From Ophioceras dolichostomum (taxonomy: Eukaryota > Ascomycota > Sordariomycetes > Magnaporthales > Ophioceraceae), in assembly GCA_003049485.1 (NCBI GenBank), contig PYST01000005.1, positions 62,001 to 126,000 on the forward strand: 64,000 bases of DNA, in the 5' to 3' direction. Shown one piece after another: positions 41,489 to 52,899 of this stretch (position 1 is its first letter; each line of letters opens with the position of its first letter). Position numbers and translations under genes: made by a program. The notes beneath the pieces were generated by a model. That model searched no databases. It saw only the letters and a list, made by a program, of their open reading frames with translations, and had not been told where the DNA came from.

Positions 41489-43872
41489 TCAGATCAACGT
41501 GACAACAGTTTCCTCGCGGCCCTCGAACAGAGGCATCCCATATCCATCCCGCGAACTCGATAAAAACGCACCAACTCTGAAGTACTTCGAGGGACACAGT
41601 GGCACTGGATGGATCACCAGGCCGTACACGACACGACACCCACTCTGTGCGTGGTCCTCCTCCGGCTCGCTTTCCTCCGAGTCTGGTGCGTCAGAGCCTT
41701 CCCCAGAAGGAGTGCAGTCGTCCGCGCTCCCCAGAAGAAGCAAGGAGAGACCCTCCCTCGACACGGCCGTGTCCGGTTGTGGCATTGCCCAGTCAAGCCA
41801 GCACCTCGCGAAGGGATTGTTGGGGTCTGCACATGCCTGCGACGGCATCTGCCCAACCCAGAAACCCGCGGCAGGCGGACTCACGATGTCTGAGGACATC
41901 GGCACCACTCGGGTTCTGACTATCAGCTCCGCCGACAGGATCTCGCCGCACTCATCGAGGCCGGCGAGGTGCACCCTGGGCTCTATGCCACTGTGCTCCG
42001 GCTCGATGTTGGCGAGGGTCAGGTGCCTAGAGTTGGTGAGACCCGCGACGTCCCATCGACTAGCCCAGCTCCACGAGGGCGCGACGTACCGCTTGCGTTG
42101 GTCCCCAAGGTTTGCGAGAAGCTCCGCGAGACTGGTTGGCGGTTGCGGCTCGTCTGGATGGAGGGTCCGCCGACGTCGGAGCCACCGGAAGCAGGCGAAC
42201 CAGAGATCATCGTGAAGACGCCCACGCCAGTGACCGGCGACGTATTCGTCGTTCAGCAGTCGACGGAAGTGGTGCGCCACACCGGATAGTGCAGGGAAGC
42301 GGTCAGTTGGCCGGGTGAGGCGGCGACTGGAGTACGGCTCTATTACGCCGAACCATCGCTTGAAGCCAGAATCTGCATCTGCATCGTCTTCGCCTCCTTT
42401 GATCCAGCCGGTCTGGAAGAAGCCAGGGGGCCAGTTCCGCGCGCTCCACAGCTGCTTGTCTCTTTCGGGGTCATCGGCGTAGTCCGGGATTTCCCCAAAC
42501 GTGCATCTGCTCCCCGGACAGACGAAGTGAAGCTTCGTGTTCCCAAACGCCACGAATCTAGTCGACATGGCCATCTCCTGGAACGTCCAGCCGCGCGATA
42601 CCCAGACGCTGCTGGTGAAGTCCGCTATCCAGTGTCGAAATATCGACTGTGAGTACGGCTGATCAGCCGATATGGGCCGAATCCCAAAAGAACCCTTGAT
42701 CTCGGGCCTCACCCTGGATCGGAATGGGATGTGTGCTGGGGCCAGCCCCCGATTTAGAAAGCCCTCGAGGCATGAGGTGGACTTGAGCGCTAGGATGGTG
42801 AAGTAAGCGCCCGAGAAGATGTCGCCCATGGCCGCAGACTCTCTCTCCCAGTCCTCGTGATCGTCTTGGAGGATGCAGAGGGCGTCGATCCACAGGTACG
42901 GAACGTCCATCGCCCGAGCAACCTGGACGGCATCCCGAACAACGTCTGTCATGCTCGCGGCGCTGACGCCTGCCATGTTCTCCTCCAAGGTCGTCCGAGT
43001 GGTCTTGAGCTGCGATTTGGCGGCGGACCCGTCGCCCCAACAGTAGCTCAGGGCGACGTACTTCGTCGGCTCGCTGATCGTATCCCATGATCTGGTGATG
43101 ACAAGCCTCGGAGGGTCGCAGTCCACCTTCAGTAGCCGAGAGGGCAGATGTCGCCTCGACATTATCTGGGGGCCATGAAAGCAGGTCAAACCCCTCTCGC
43201 ACTCAAGAATCTTCTCGCGAGTCCAAGCAATCGCCTCAGGTGTCAGAACCGGGCCGGCCTGGCTGAGACTCAACCCCAGCCAGTCGCGGCACGGACCCGC
43301 GGCTCCTTCGATGGTGAACGAGGCCCATCTGGACGTCCAGGGCGCGGTTTTCGTCTGCATAACTAGGTAGGTAGGCAATTAGCAATCCAGCCCGTCGAGA
43401 GCTGCCTGGGGAGCATAGGTGTCTTGAGGCGAGGGAACACACATCCGTCTACTGCCGTTATTCTCACCAAGAGATCCAGCATAATCAGCCCCCGTCGTGA
43501 ATGACTCCGAGCAGGCGACTGCCAGTCGTAGTTAGGGTAGACTTCGAGCTCGAAATTCTCCGTATCGGGCGCGTTCTTCCCGACTGTATCCCCAATCCCG
43601 GGCGAGAGGACCAAATTCTTCAGCATGCCACAGACACGACAGCCTTGCGCCGCAGAGCGAGTCAAACGTGGGAGCGAAGGATAGTCATCGCCGAGTCCGC
43701 TAGGCTGATCCCTCTGTGGCCACACCGCTTCCCAGGTGCTGTGTGACTGGCCAGGTATCTCGAGGGTGAGGGTCCCTTCGTCTGTGTTCGCCGAAAGTCC
43801 GCCGTTCTTGCTATCATCGAAGTCGAACGCAGCCCAACAAACGTCGCAGATTTCTGGCCTCGAGGACGGCAT
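41489..43872 (-). CDS. HET-domain (heterokaryon incompatibility) protein
   Basis: Model complement(join(41489..43354, 43468..43872)), 756 residues. ATG 43872 starts MPSSRPEICDVCWAAFDF. The intron 43355-43467 has a GTGAGA donor, a GCTAATTG branch region and a TATGCAG acceptor, and phase 0 is kept. An N-terminal Cys-containing module (CDVCWAAF and GCRVCGMLKNLV) precedes the HET core. Core motifs: KYVALSYCWGDG (about 234), TDVVRDAVQVARAMDVPYLWIDALCILQDD, AMGDIFSGAYFTILAL and SRGWTFQE (about 389-394). The C-terminal region includes VAPSWSWAS, typical of long HET proteins, and an acidic patch (SDAPDSEESEPEED). HET proteins trigger programmed cell death on non-self recognition after hyphal fusion, though most copies have no known allele partner. 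An alternative splice choice (donor GTGTGT, acceptor ACCTAG) would add several residues. Confidence 0.92.
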
Positions 43873-46406
43873 AGTATGGTGCAGCTGTTCAACTAAATTC
43901 CAGGGAATCAGATTTTGTATGGAAATTTGTAGTGGTTTCAATGAGGGATTGATGTTCAGCCACAGAACATTTCGCCCTCGCTGAGTGACAGGCTCCAGGC
44001 TACACCCTGCAGGAGACACAACATCATGCATGCAGCTAGGCTAGCCATTTTCAGAATGGCTGTGAATTTCCATATTGGAGCAACCAGCGCACGAACAGAA
44101 GCAGCCACCACACGTCTTCCGTGTCTTCCGTACAACTCGTCAAGACTTCGGCAAGAACAACCAAGAGGCCACCACAATATACGCAGCACCGTCTTATCTC
44201 TCCAAAGCTCCTTATGCGCCTGAGATCAAAAGTTCCTTGCAGACAATTACCGGTAGACATGCACATTTTATTCCTCCGTGATCATAAATAAAAAGCTCCT
44301 CACAAGGATATCATATGAAAATTGAGGCAAGAGCATGGAAGAAACGGCCAGATACAAGGTCCTTGTGTTTCTGATCTTCTTTGCTATGAAAGCAAACACT
44401 TCAAGCATTAAGATCATGCTGAGAACACGCGCAGAAAGCAACAATGAAGAAGCGAGGGCATCGTACTCCAGGTGGCCCAGTGGAGAATCAAGGGCATACT
44501 ATGCTCACCGCAATACACAATTCACGCCGTGAAAGGAAAATAAAGTGAAGCTATGGGCCAAAATACATGCGCCATGGGTGACATCCGCCTTCGGCGGACA
44601 TAAACAGAGAGGAATACAATATCACAAACCTGGTAACGAGCCTGGCCAAGGGCACTGTTGTCCATCGAAGACAATACTTAAAAGAGAGCCCCGAACCCTG
44701 ACGCGGCTGCAGCGTAGCTGGTGCGTTGTCTGCCGCTTCTCCACGTGGTCACATGCATCCTCCACCTGGGCTGCTGCTGAAACGCATCGAGGGGTGCAGC
44801 TTTCTTGAATACAAGAGAGCCTCGATTTTTCACCCCCTCTTCAACGTTTCACCCGCGTTATTGTCGACATAGTCTCCGGCTGCTGATCACATGCAATCAG
44901 CATTCATCTAGGTGGTTCCTAAATGCATACGCCCGCCAGGGGTGTGCAGATTCCTTGAATCGACGGTATTGTGCACTGTTTTGGAACTGATATCCCACAA
45001 CGTGCACACAATACGGATATGCGTCACTAAACCAGTTTGAGGATAGAATCTTCTGCCCGGCGGTACGAAGAAGGGGATATGACTAGAGGATCAGCAGATA
45101 AGAGGGCTAGCACGGAGAGAGGACGTAATTAGGCTTCGACTCAAGGAGAAATGAGTGATATTATAGAACATAACACCTGTATTTCGGAAACCTTGGCTTA
45201 CGAAAAGGTCCGCTCGGGGATGTGAGATCCTGATTAGGGACTTGAAAACACATACGAAATAGGCGTAAGAGGTTGTAGTCTGACAACAGGGCTGCAGCCT
45301 GGCTCGCTATAGGGTACGGATTCCCAACAAATACCAAAAAGGAAAGGACATGGGATGATACTAGTACTGTAAGTTCTGCTTGCATGGCAGGCTGGCTGGG
45401 AGGCATATTGAGGAAGAATATGGGGTAGCGTGTAGGAAAGACGAGTGCAGAGCACAATACAAAGCCCACTCCAGCACAATGCTCATGCTGCACGCCCGGG
45501 GGTGCGCAGCCTTGGCAACGAAGCATCACCGGGCTCTCCTCGAGCTAAAGAGGATCACATGCCTGGGCAAACACGCCCTCCTCAAGAGCTCCTTCCACCT
45601 TGCTTTCTTCTATTCAAGGCCTTCCAGCACCTTCTATCCCTCCCCGCCTCCTCCCACAAAAAGCACAAATTCAAAACCCAGCTCCCCTCCCCAGAATTCT
45701 CCCACTTTCCCTCCTCCACCACCAGCTCGTCAACCGTAGCGTACCATCTTCTCACCCGGATCGTACCCTCGCCTTCATGTCAGCTGTACCCTCACCTGTC
45801 TTCGATCGTACTATCGTCTCTCGACTTTCGTACTATCCTCTTTACTTGTTTTTTCCCCTTCTGATATCCCAGCTGCTGAGCAGAACAACACCTACCGAGC
45901 CAGTGCAGCTCGCAAGCCTTCTCGTCTGCCGTACGGCAGCGTTCCCTCTTAAGCATCTACATTCTCCTGTACCATCTCCAGAGCTTCCCGTCGTCTCTAC
46001 CTTCTCTCGGGTCTCCGGTGTATCGTACCGTCTTCCCTTCCTGATCCCCCTCGGTTCTTCCAGCCTTCCGAGCGGAGTCTACCACCACCCATCATACCTC
46101 CAGGAGCATTGTCCTCCTGTTGATGCTACCTCCATAGTACAGTACCCTCACCTCTGCTGCTGTACCCTCTTGATACTCCTCTTCTTCCTGGCCTTCTGAG
46201 CGGCTTTTATCACCCATCTTGCCTCCAGGAGCAGTGTTCTCCTGTCGAGCCTCTTCTCCCCTCTTCGGTACCGTACCCTTCATTCGGTTCCCCTTATTTC
46301 TGCGCCCTCTTCGGAACGTCCTCTCTTCAGAACTCCGCTCTCCTGGTTTTGGTGTGCCCTAGCATCCCCTCTTTCGACTCAACCCAACTCATCACCCGTC
46401 GGTACA
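43873..46406. other. Intergenic, no supported CDS
   Basis: About 2.5 kb between divergent HET (-) and MYND (+) genes. The right half (45.6-46.4 kb) is strongly pyrimidine-rich and carries an imperfect direct duplication. Short frames here have no recognisable content. Confidence 0.6.
46053..46258. repeat. Imperfect direct duplication in a gene leader
   Basis: Two copies, about 46053-46130 and 46181-46258, share CTTCC(A/T)G(C/G)CTTC(C/T)GAGCGG, CACCCATC, CCTCCAGGAGCA and a TCCTCCTGT-like block. Spacing is about 128 bp. They lie in the pyrimidine-rich sequence just upstream of the MYND-protein start codon, probably in the promoter or 5' UTR. Confidence 0.65.
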
Positions 46407-47999
46407 ATGGAGAACAACCAGAACAGCCAGAACAAACAGCAGGAGAACGTGCCCCCTGAGGCCGCTCCCGCCGCTCCTCAGCAGCAGGCCGTCAAGCGGT
46501 GCTGCAACCCGACCTGCACCACGCCCGCGCAGGGGGAGCCCGCCATCATGGGCATGTGCGCCCGCTGCACCGCCCAGTTCTGCAACGAGGCGTGCAACGT
46601 CGCCGGCTGGTCGACGCACAAGCTAGTCTGCGAGGGCCGTAACTACATCACCAAGGTCCATCTCGAGCCGGACCACATCACAGACCCGCCCGTCGTGCGC
46701 ACCCTCTCCTGCCCGCCGCACAAGAGCCTCCACAGCCTGCACTACGCGCTGCAGATCGCCTTCGGCTGGAGCAACCTCCACACCTGGGACTTCGTCGTCG
46801 AGGACCCCCAGTACAACGGCCACAACGCCGTTACCCCCGCCGCCTCGCTCTCCCTCGCCGAGCGCCAGGTGCGCGCCATGGACGGCGTGCTGTGGGGAGG
46901 GATCGGCAATACCTCGATCCCCGCCCAGCGCAAGTTCGTCATCCGCGCCACCGAGCCCTTCGAGGGCGAGAACGCCAAGGACCGCCGCCACCCCCTTACG
47001 GCGGAGATGTACGCCCAGGACATGAGGGTGATGGACTTGGTTGCCAACCCGGCCTACAACGGTTAGTTTTTTTCCTCCCCATCCACCCTTCTTTTCCCTC
47101 AATGCACACACACATAAAACAAATAACAAAAGACGCCGCAAAACCACACCATCGTAAGAAGAAACCCACCCTTACTAACAACAAACCTCCCCTGAAACCC
47201 CCTCACAGGCCTCAAGCTGAAGTACACCTACGACTTCGGCACCAAGTGGCCCGGCTGGGACCACTACATCACCGTGCTGGGCCGGGCCCCCGGCACCGAC
47301 GACTTCGTCTGCCTCTCCGGCACGGGCGGCCCCGTGGCCGAGAACACCCAGCCGCCCTCTCGCTGGGCCTTCCTCAAGGCCGCGGACTGGCCCCGCCCGC
47401 TCACGCAGCAGCAGGCCGAGGATCTCTCGCAGATCCTCGAGAACACCAAGCGGGACGGCTGGAGCGGCCAGATCGGCCTGCTCGCCCCCGCGCCCCTCGT
47501 GCCCGCGCCCGCCCCACTCGAGGGCCAGACCGCCGAGGGGGCCGCCGAGACGGCGGAGGCCAACGCCGTCGCCGCCGTCGCCGCCCGCGAGCGCGAGCGG
47601 TACCAGGACGTGGGCGCCGTGCCCAACGGCTGGCCGTTCGGCCTGTCGTCGTCGTCGGGGCAGGGGCACCTGTCGTCGTCGGGGGAGGTGGAGGGGCGGC
47701 GGCGGGTCGGGTTCTGGGACCGCGAGCAGGTCAACATCCTGCTGCAGCTGCCCGCGACCTTGCTGATGACGCAGGTCTGGGCGTCGCGCCTGGGGGCGCA
47801 GGGCGACGATGTGCCCGAGGACGTCTTGCGGAGCTACGCGGTGGGGCTCCTCCAGGGGGCGCAGGCGCCGCCGATGCCGATGTCCGAGGAGGAGGAGGTC
47901 GTGGAGGTGGTGGTGGGAGGAGAGGAGGAGGAGGAGGCTGAGGTGGTGGAGGTGGTGGATGTGGTGGTGGGAGGAGAGGAGGAGGAGGGAGAGGAGTAG
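46407..47999 (+). CDS. MYND zinc finger plus pRiA4 ORF3-like domain protein
   Basis: Model join(46407..47061, 47209..47999), 481 residues. The intron 47062-47208 starts GTTAGT and ends CACAG, with a TTACTAAC branch point, and the glycine codon is restored. A Gln/Asn/Pro-rich leader is followed by a MYND-type finger at about 31-75 (CCNPTC, CARC, FCNEACNVAGWSTHKLVC), a protein-protein interaction module. The next part, PHKSLHSLHYALQIAFGW...HTWDF and then LKYTYDFGTKWPGWDHYITV, has the signature of the plasmid pRiA4b ORF-3-like fold (early helix with LH..IQ.AFGW, later YDFGD-W-H). This finger-fold pairing recurs in fungi, with unknown function. The C-terminal third is Ala-rich, then a very acidic Glu/Val/Gly repeat tail (EEEEVVEVVV). 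Confidence 0.88.
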
Positions 48000-48340
48000 G
48001 GCCGGCGGGCTTGTTTTTTGTTTTTGTTTTCTTTCTTTTTTTCGTCTTGTTTTTTTCATTTTGTTTTTTTCGTCTGGGTTTTTGTTTTGTTTTTTCGTCT
48101 TGCTTTTTTTGTTTTGTTTTTTTGCCGTGTTTTTGTTTTGTTTTTATCTTTTTTTTGTCTTTGTTTTATCTTTTCTTCTAGTCCTAATCTTCTCTTTTTT
48201 TTTGTCTTGTTTTTTGTCCTACTGTTTTTCTCTCGTGCTTTGTTTTGCCGTGTCTTTTCTTCTCTTTTTCTTTTTTTCCTTCTACACCTTTTTGCTTGTC
48301 CTCCTTCTGCCTTGTTTTTTTCTCTGCCATGCACTGTCTA
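48000..48340 (+). repeat. T/G-rich low-complexity tract after the MYND gene
   Basis: About 340 bp made almost entirely of TTTTG, TTTTC and CTTG units on the plus strand, beginning at the stop codon of the MYND gene. It could be its U-rich 3' UTR. Phenylalanine-rich frames through it are artefacts. Confidence 0.7.
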
Positions 48341-49875
48341 GTCTGTTAGTTTAGCTCTGGTTCTTCAATATTAGCCGTTGTTCGAAGAGTGTACCGTTTG
48401 GTTACTTGAAGGTAGGATTCTAGTGATGTGCCCGTGGGTCTGGCACTCGGCGGCCAAGTGATGCCGGGAGGAGTCATCTCGATAAAATACGCCGTCGCGG
48501 GGTTTTCGAGAAGGCAGGCTGATATGTTGGATTCGATTGCTTAGGTCGCTCTCTCGAATTTGGTTCGGTCGAAGCATGCTCTAAGGCTTGGCTGAGATGT
48601 TCCTCTCCGCCGTACAACAACAACGAACGGTCAACTGAAGGAAGAGCCCGAAGGCAACACGTAGAGCAACAGCCAAGGATAACAAAGATTCCGACAACAG
48701 ACGGCAGCCAAAAAGATCCAGAGACTCGCCGCAGCTTACTAGAGGCTGTACCTGTTGTGATGCTTCAACAACAGCAACGGCAAGGACGACGTGAAAATGA
48801 AGCCTAGGACGCCCGCTAGCCTGCCCCCTCTTTTTTTTTTTTTTTTTTCCTGGACGCTACTAAGCGATGCCGCCCCGTCAATGAATTGATCATGCGCATC
48901 CCGATCTTGTCCCCGCAAATCTCGACGGGGCGAGGGCAGCTCAGCCTCCGACGAATCATTGTGACCTGCACGGGGGTATGAAGTGACGATGCCGATGGTG
49001 GCTCGCTGTGTCCGTCTGGGGTCACGGCTGGCGATCGAGACTCCGGCGGTTACTCAGAAGTCCGCCGCGACACATTACTAGGATACTAGAACTGCAGCTT
49101 TGGCATCACGACAATAATAGATTCTGCTCGTAAAACCATCGACTTTCCTCACACATCCATTTCTAGAGCCCCCGTGTCCACGCCAATCTGTCTACCTCAA
49201 CCATACAACATCTCAATACGCACACAGTTCGGTCTTGCTGCAAAATAATAGGGCGCAAGAAAAAAAGATCAGAAGAGAAAAGCAACGGGACAAAAATGAA
49301 AATAACAGTACAAAACGGAGAGGAGGGGGCGCAGCTTGGACTTGTCCATAGTCCCTGATTTGGAGGCAATTCGGAGTGATGATAACAGCTGTCCGCATAT
49401 CGATTTTGAACGAACGGGCGAGTGCTTCAAGCTTGAAAATCGGCATACATATGCCGTTGAGGACATACAATGAAGTGTCGATCAGGAAAAGCGAATGATG
49501 TTATTGGACCGGGATGGGGACGGGGGAACTCATGTTCCAAAGACAACTGAAGTGTCTTCCACGGTGGTAGTGTTGAGGCTCTGCATACTGTCGTTGGGAT
49601 GTGGGGCATGTTGCAAATTCGACCTCTCCACAGCTCGGTAGCCGACCGGGACAGAAGGTCGGCGCCGAAGCGCGCTGAATCAGGAGGCCCTTCACGACGT
49701 TCCTTTAACCAGACCACAGCTGTCCTATAAAAACGACACGGGAAGACTGAAGATCGAACCCCAACACCGACCTGAATAGATCAGGTGCCGAGTAATCTCA
49801 TGAGATAAAAAGCCCTTTTCAATTGGCCTTCTTTTGCCTGTTGTTCCCCGCGCTGAAAGGATTGCGCCACCCGCA
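48341..49875. other. Intergenic, no supported CDS
   Basis: About 1.5 kb between MYND and methyltransferase genes. It includes a T homopolymer of about 18 bases near 48831-48848. No supported gene. Confidence 0.6.
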
Positions 49876-51060
49876 ATGTCCTCATCAGCATCGACGGCTC
49901 GGTCAGCCTTCATCAGAGCTGCTCACACTCAACGACGCGTCTTACTTTCAGTATCTCTCCGCCAGCAAGAGAACGCCCGATCGGTCAATTCCTTCTTCCC
50001 CTCTTCGCCTCATATTAAAAATACAAGAAGGCTCTTCCACTCCACCCCTACAACAGCAATGTCCTCCTCCTCGCCCGAGAAGGAAGAAAAACCGGACTGG
50101 TCCGCAGAGCAATACCTCAAATTCGCGCCCCAGCGCAACCGGGCCGTCTACGACCTCGTTGCGCAGCTACCCTCCCTCCCCACCTCAGGCGCGCGCATCG
50201 TGGACCTGGGCTGCGGCCCGGGGAACTCCACCGCCGTGCTGCGCGAGCGCTTCCCTTCGATTCCCATCCTGGGCGTCGACTCCTCGCCAGACATGCTGTC
50301 GCGTGCCCGCCAGGCCAACATCCGCGGCGCGGCGTTCGTGCAGGGCGACGTTCGCTCGTGGGAGCCGCCCTCCATTTCTTCTTCTGCTTCTGCTGGGGGA
50401 GACGAGCAGGGGGAGCAGGAGAAGGGGGAGCCAGCGACCGTGGACCTCTACTTCAGCAACGCCGTGCTGCACTGGCTGCGCAAGAGAGACCGTCTTCCCA
50501 CCGTGCAGCGCCTGCTCCGCTCACAGAAGCCGGGCGGCGTCTTCGCGTTCCAGGTCCCCGACAATCGGCAGCAGCCCTCGCACTTCGCGATGCGGCACGT
50601 GGCGTACCGCCTGCGCAAGGAGGCCGTGCACCCTTGGGCTCCGTACCTTAAGCGATTTCGAAGGACGCTTGCCGACGAGGAGGAGGACAGCAAGCGGCCG
50701 GACCTGGACGCCATCGAGAGCGCCGAGGAGATATACGATGCGCTGATGCCGCTGTGCGCGCGCGTCGACGTCTGGCGTACGAGCTATCATCATGTTCTGC
50801 CGGGCCACAGGGACATCGTCGAGTGGGTTAAGGGGACGGGGTTGCAGCCGTTCTTGAACGCTCTGCCGCCTGATGGTACCGGTTTTGGGGAGGGGGACGG
50901 GGAGGGGGAGGATGGGAAGAAAGGAGGGGAGAGTGTTAGTAAACGCGAGGCGTTTTTGGCGGCGTATCAGGAGAAGTTGGAGAAGATGTATCCGAGGATG
51001 GAGGATGGGAATGTCATGCTGAAGTACCCGAGGGTGTTTGTTGTTGCAGTTAGGAAGTGA
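49876..51060 (+). CDS. SAM-dependent methyltransferase, trans-aconitate type
   Basis: Single-exon ORF, 394 residues from ATG 49876 (the frame extends upstream only through non-ATG codons). Residues 1-60 are Arg/Ser/Ala-rich without acids, ending RRLFHST, a mitochondrial presequence-like leader. A second ATG at 50059 (MSSSSPEKEEKP) could give a leaderless cytosolic form. The core begins W-S-A-EQYLKFAPQRNRAVYDL. SAM motif I is RIVDLGCGPGNST, followed by an acidic residue at the end of strand 2 (LGVDSSPDML), then QGDVRSW and FSNAVLHWL. This set and its order match the Tam/TMT1 family, which methylates trans-aconitate to relieve aconitase inhibition. A short acidic insertion sits after motif III, and a Gly/Glu/Asp-rich loop near the C-terminus (GEGDGEGEDGKKGGE) is a likely disordered lineage-specific addition. 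The exact substrate is unproven. Confidence 0.9.
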   Translation: MSSSASTARSAFIRAAHTQRRVLLSVSLRQQENARSVNSFFPSSPHIKNTRRLFHSTPTTAMSSSSPEKEEKPDWSAEQYLKFAPQRNRAVYDLVAQLPSLPTSGARIVDLGCGPGNSTAVLRERFPSIPILGVDSSPDMLSRARQANIRGAAFVQGDVRSWEPPSISSSASAGGDEQGEQEKGEPATVDLYFSNAVLHWLRKRDRLPTVQRLLRSQKPGGVFAFQVPDNRQQPSHFAMRHVAYRLRKEAVHPWAPYLKRFRRTLADEEEDSKRPDLDAIESAEEIYDALMPLCARVDVWRTSYHHVLPGHRDIVEWVKGTGLQPFLNALPPDGTGFGEGDGEGEDGKKGGESVSKREAFLAAYQEKLEKMYPRMEDGNVMLKYPRVFVVAVRK

Positions 51061-51722
51061 GGGACTACAACAGCAGCAGAGCAGAAGGTGTGACACCAAC
51101 GCAGAAAGTGTGAGGTGCGTCGCAAGGGTGGAAGCATCAGAAGAGACTCAACGCGGGGAACATGGATTGCCCTGTGTGAGGTTGCGGAATATCTGAGAGC
51201 GGTGTTGAACTACTAAATAGACGACTGCCAACATTCTACGCTTGCTAATGCAGCCTCCTGTTGATAGAACACTGTATGTAAGGGACCCAATGGGTTTTGT
51301 TTGTTCGATGTCCGCGCTATCCGTGTCGCGTGTTCCTTGTCGCAGGTTAAGAGGGCTGACCGGCATCTCCTGGCTTTGTACACATCACCAGCTCAAGAGG
51401 CTGCAGACTAGCTACCTCCCTGGAGGCTTTCCCTTCCCGTCGGCCTACCGCTTGGGATTTTGTAAGCCCGTACCCGCGTGGGGGGCGGCAAGGTGCCCAG
51501 CGCTAAAACAGCCGGTCATCAACTCAAGAGGCATCATGATGTCTCCAAATGTAGTATATTATGCGCAACAATGCCCAGCGTTGGCCAAGGTGTTCCGTAA
51601 ATTCCGATGTCAACGGTCTCACCACGGACAGCCCTCGACGCACCGAGAGAGGCTAGATACTTATGTAGATAAGGGACGTCGGCAAATATATCCCGTCCCC
51701 TTCACTCTCCTCTCCCAGCATG
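51061..51722. other. Intergenic, no supported CDS
   Basis: About 0.66 kb downstream of the methyltransferase. Frames on both strands here are short and have no recognisable content. Confidence 0.5.
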
Positions 51723-51914
51723 TCATAGCAACAAGAGACAGCCTCCGCCGCCAGAGTCGGCGATACCCGCGTTGCTGTTATTGTAGGCATTGTTGTTGTA
51801 GCCGTGGTTGAACCCTCCACTGCCGGCCTGCTTGTTCGTGTCGTCACCGCCGCGCATGTTGTTGTTGTTGTTGCTGTTGTATCCGCAGCCTCCCTCGCTT
51901 CCTCGTGTTGACAT
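51723..51914 (-). CDS. Possible small Asn/Gly-rich protein
   Basis: ORF of 63 residues from a true ATG at 51914. Composition is Gly/Asn-rich (GYNSNNNNNMRGG, then FNHGYNNNAYNN), ending GGGGCLLLL. It resembles low-complexity small stress or surface proteins of fungi, but AAC-type trinucleotide repeats alone could create it. There is no other support. Confidence 0.25.
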   Translation of the reverse strand: MSTRGSEGGCGYNSNNNNNMRGGDDTNKQAGSGGFNHGYNNNAYNNSNAGIADSGGGGCLLLL

Positions 51915-52738
51915 ATGATGAATGCGACAGATCGAAGCCTCTGTCTGACGCTACCTAGCCGGGACTGTGGCGGCTTTCGCTTGCGAGGCGTGCTCGTAGA
52001 TCTGGTGCGGGTGTCGCTGCTCCGGAGACATTGCGCATGCTTCTAGCTCCGTTCTCCCCACTGGTTTTCCTACTCCTCCCCTCCCTGTCCGCTCCCAACG
52101 GCATTTGCGGCGGTCGTCAGCCTGGACTCTGCATGATGAAGCTCCGAGGAGGGGGTCTTGCTGACTCCCAGGGTGCTCCTGTAGCGGCGGTTGCTCCTGT
52201 TCCCCTCCCCCCTCCTCCTTCCTCCATACTCTCCACAACCCAAGAGTGGGCACGCAGACAACTTAAGACTCGTCTAGTAATATGGAAATGGTGTTGGGCT
52301 CGGGGATCTGACGGTACCACGACTGCGGCGCGCCATCAGATCCCTGGGCCCATCCTTAGGTTAGGGCATGGTAAGAAATCTTGCGGCAGACCATCCCTGG
52401 TATCCTACGATGCGAAGACGAGGGCAACGAAGCCGACGATCGGTCGTCCGGGAGGACGGTTGATGACCAGTGATAACTCGCCACGGAGAGCTTCTCGTCG
52501 CCTACATGTCGCTGTCGCCGGACAGGGACCGGGCCGCCGCGGGTACGCTAGCCCGGCGGGAACAGCAGGGGCGACATCACGATACAACAGCTCCGTCAAG
52601 CCGGACACGGCGACCATCTCGCCGGGAACCTGGTTGGCTGTCCTAGAACGCCGACGAAGAAGAGGCCGGGTGCTGCCGCGCGAGCGCCGTCAACGACGGC
52701 CGGCTCCCACGTTCGAAGAGGAGCTGGGGGACGATCTC
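51915..52738. other. Intergenic, no supported CDS
   Basis: A plus-strand frame (ATG 52037, ending 52741) starts with a signal-peptide-like stretch, but the rest is Arg/Pro-rich and not protein-like. No gene is called. Confidence 0.45.
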
Positions 52739-52832
52739 TAGCGGCCGATAGCTCTAGCTCTAGCTCTAGCTCTAGCTCTAGCCCGGTCCCGGTCCCGGTC
52801 CCCGCCTCCGCCGCCGCCGCCGCCGCCGCCGC

Positions 52833-52863
<31 letters not shown>
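52739..52863. repeat. Cluster of four adjoining microsatellites
   Basis: Successive runs of (TAGCTC)n, (CCGGTC)n, (GCC)n and (GCT)n, each several units long, lie side by side within about 125 bp. On the minus strand, the frame that continues the neighbouring pseudogene candidate reads as polyglutamine, polyarginine and Gly-Pro repeats. Another frame reads polyalanine. Confidence 0.9.
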
Positions 52864-52865
<2 letters not shown>

Positions 52866-52899
52866 GCGGATAGCACTTGCGGTATCGGTGGTAACATGG

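Noticed and set aside
47175..48059. 294-codon minus-strand ORF opposite the MYND gene C-terminus
   Set aside because: Antisense of the acidic low-complexity tail and Ala-rich region; His/Leu/Ser runs only.
52037..52741. Secreted-protein-like plus ORF
   Set aside because: The first 20 residues look like a signal peptide, but the rest is Arg/Pro-rich noise without conserved cysteines. No confidence to call it an effector.
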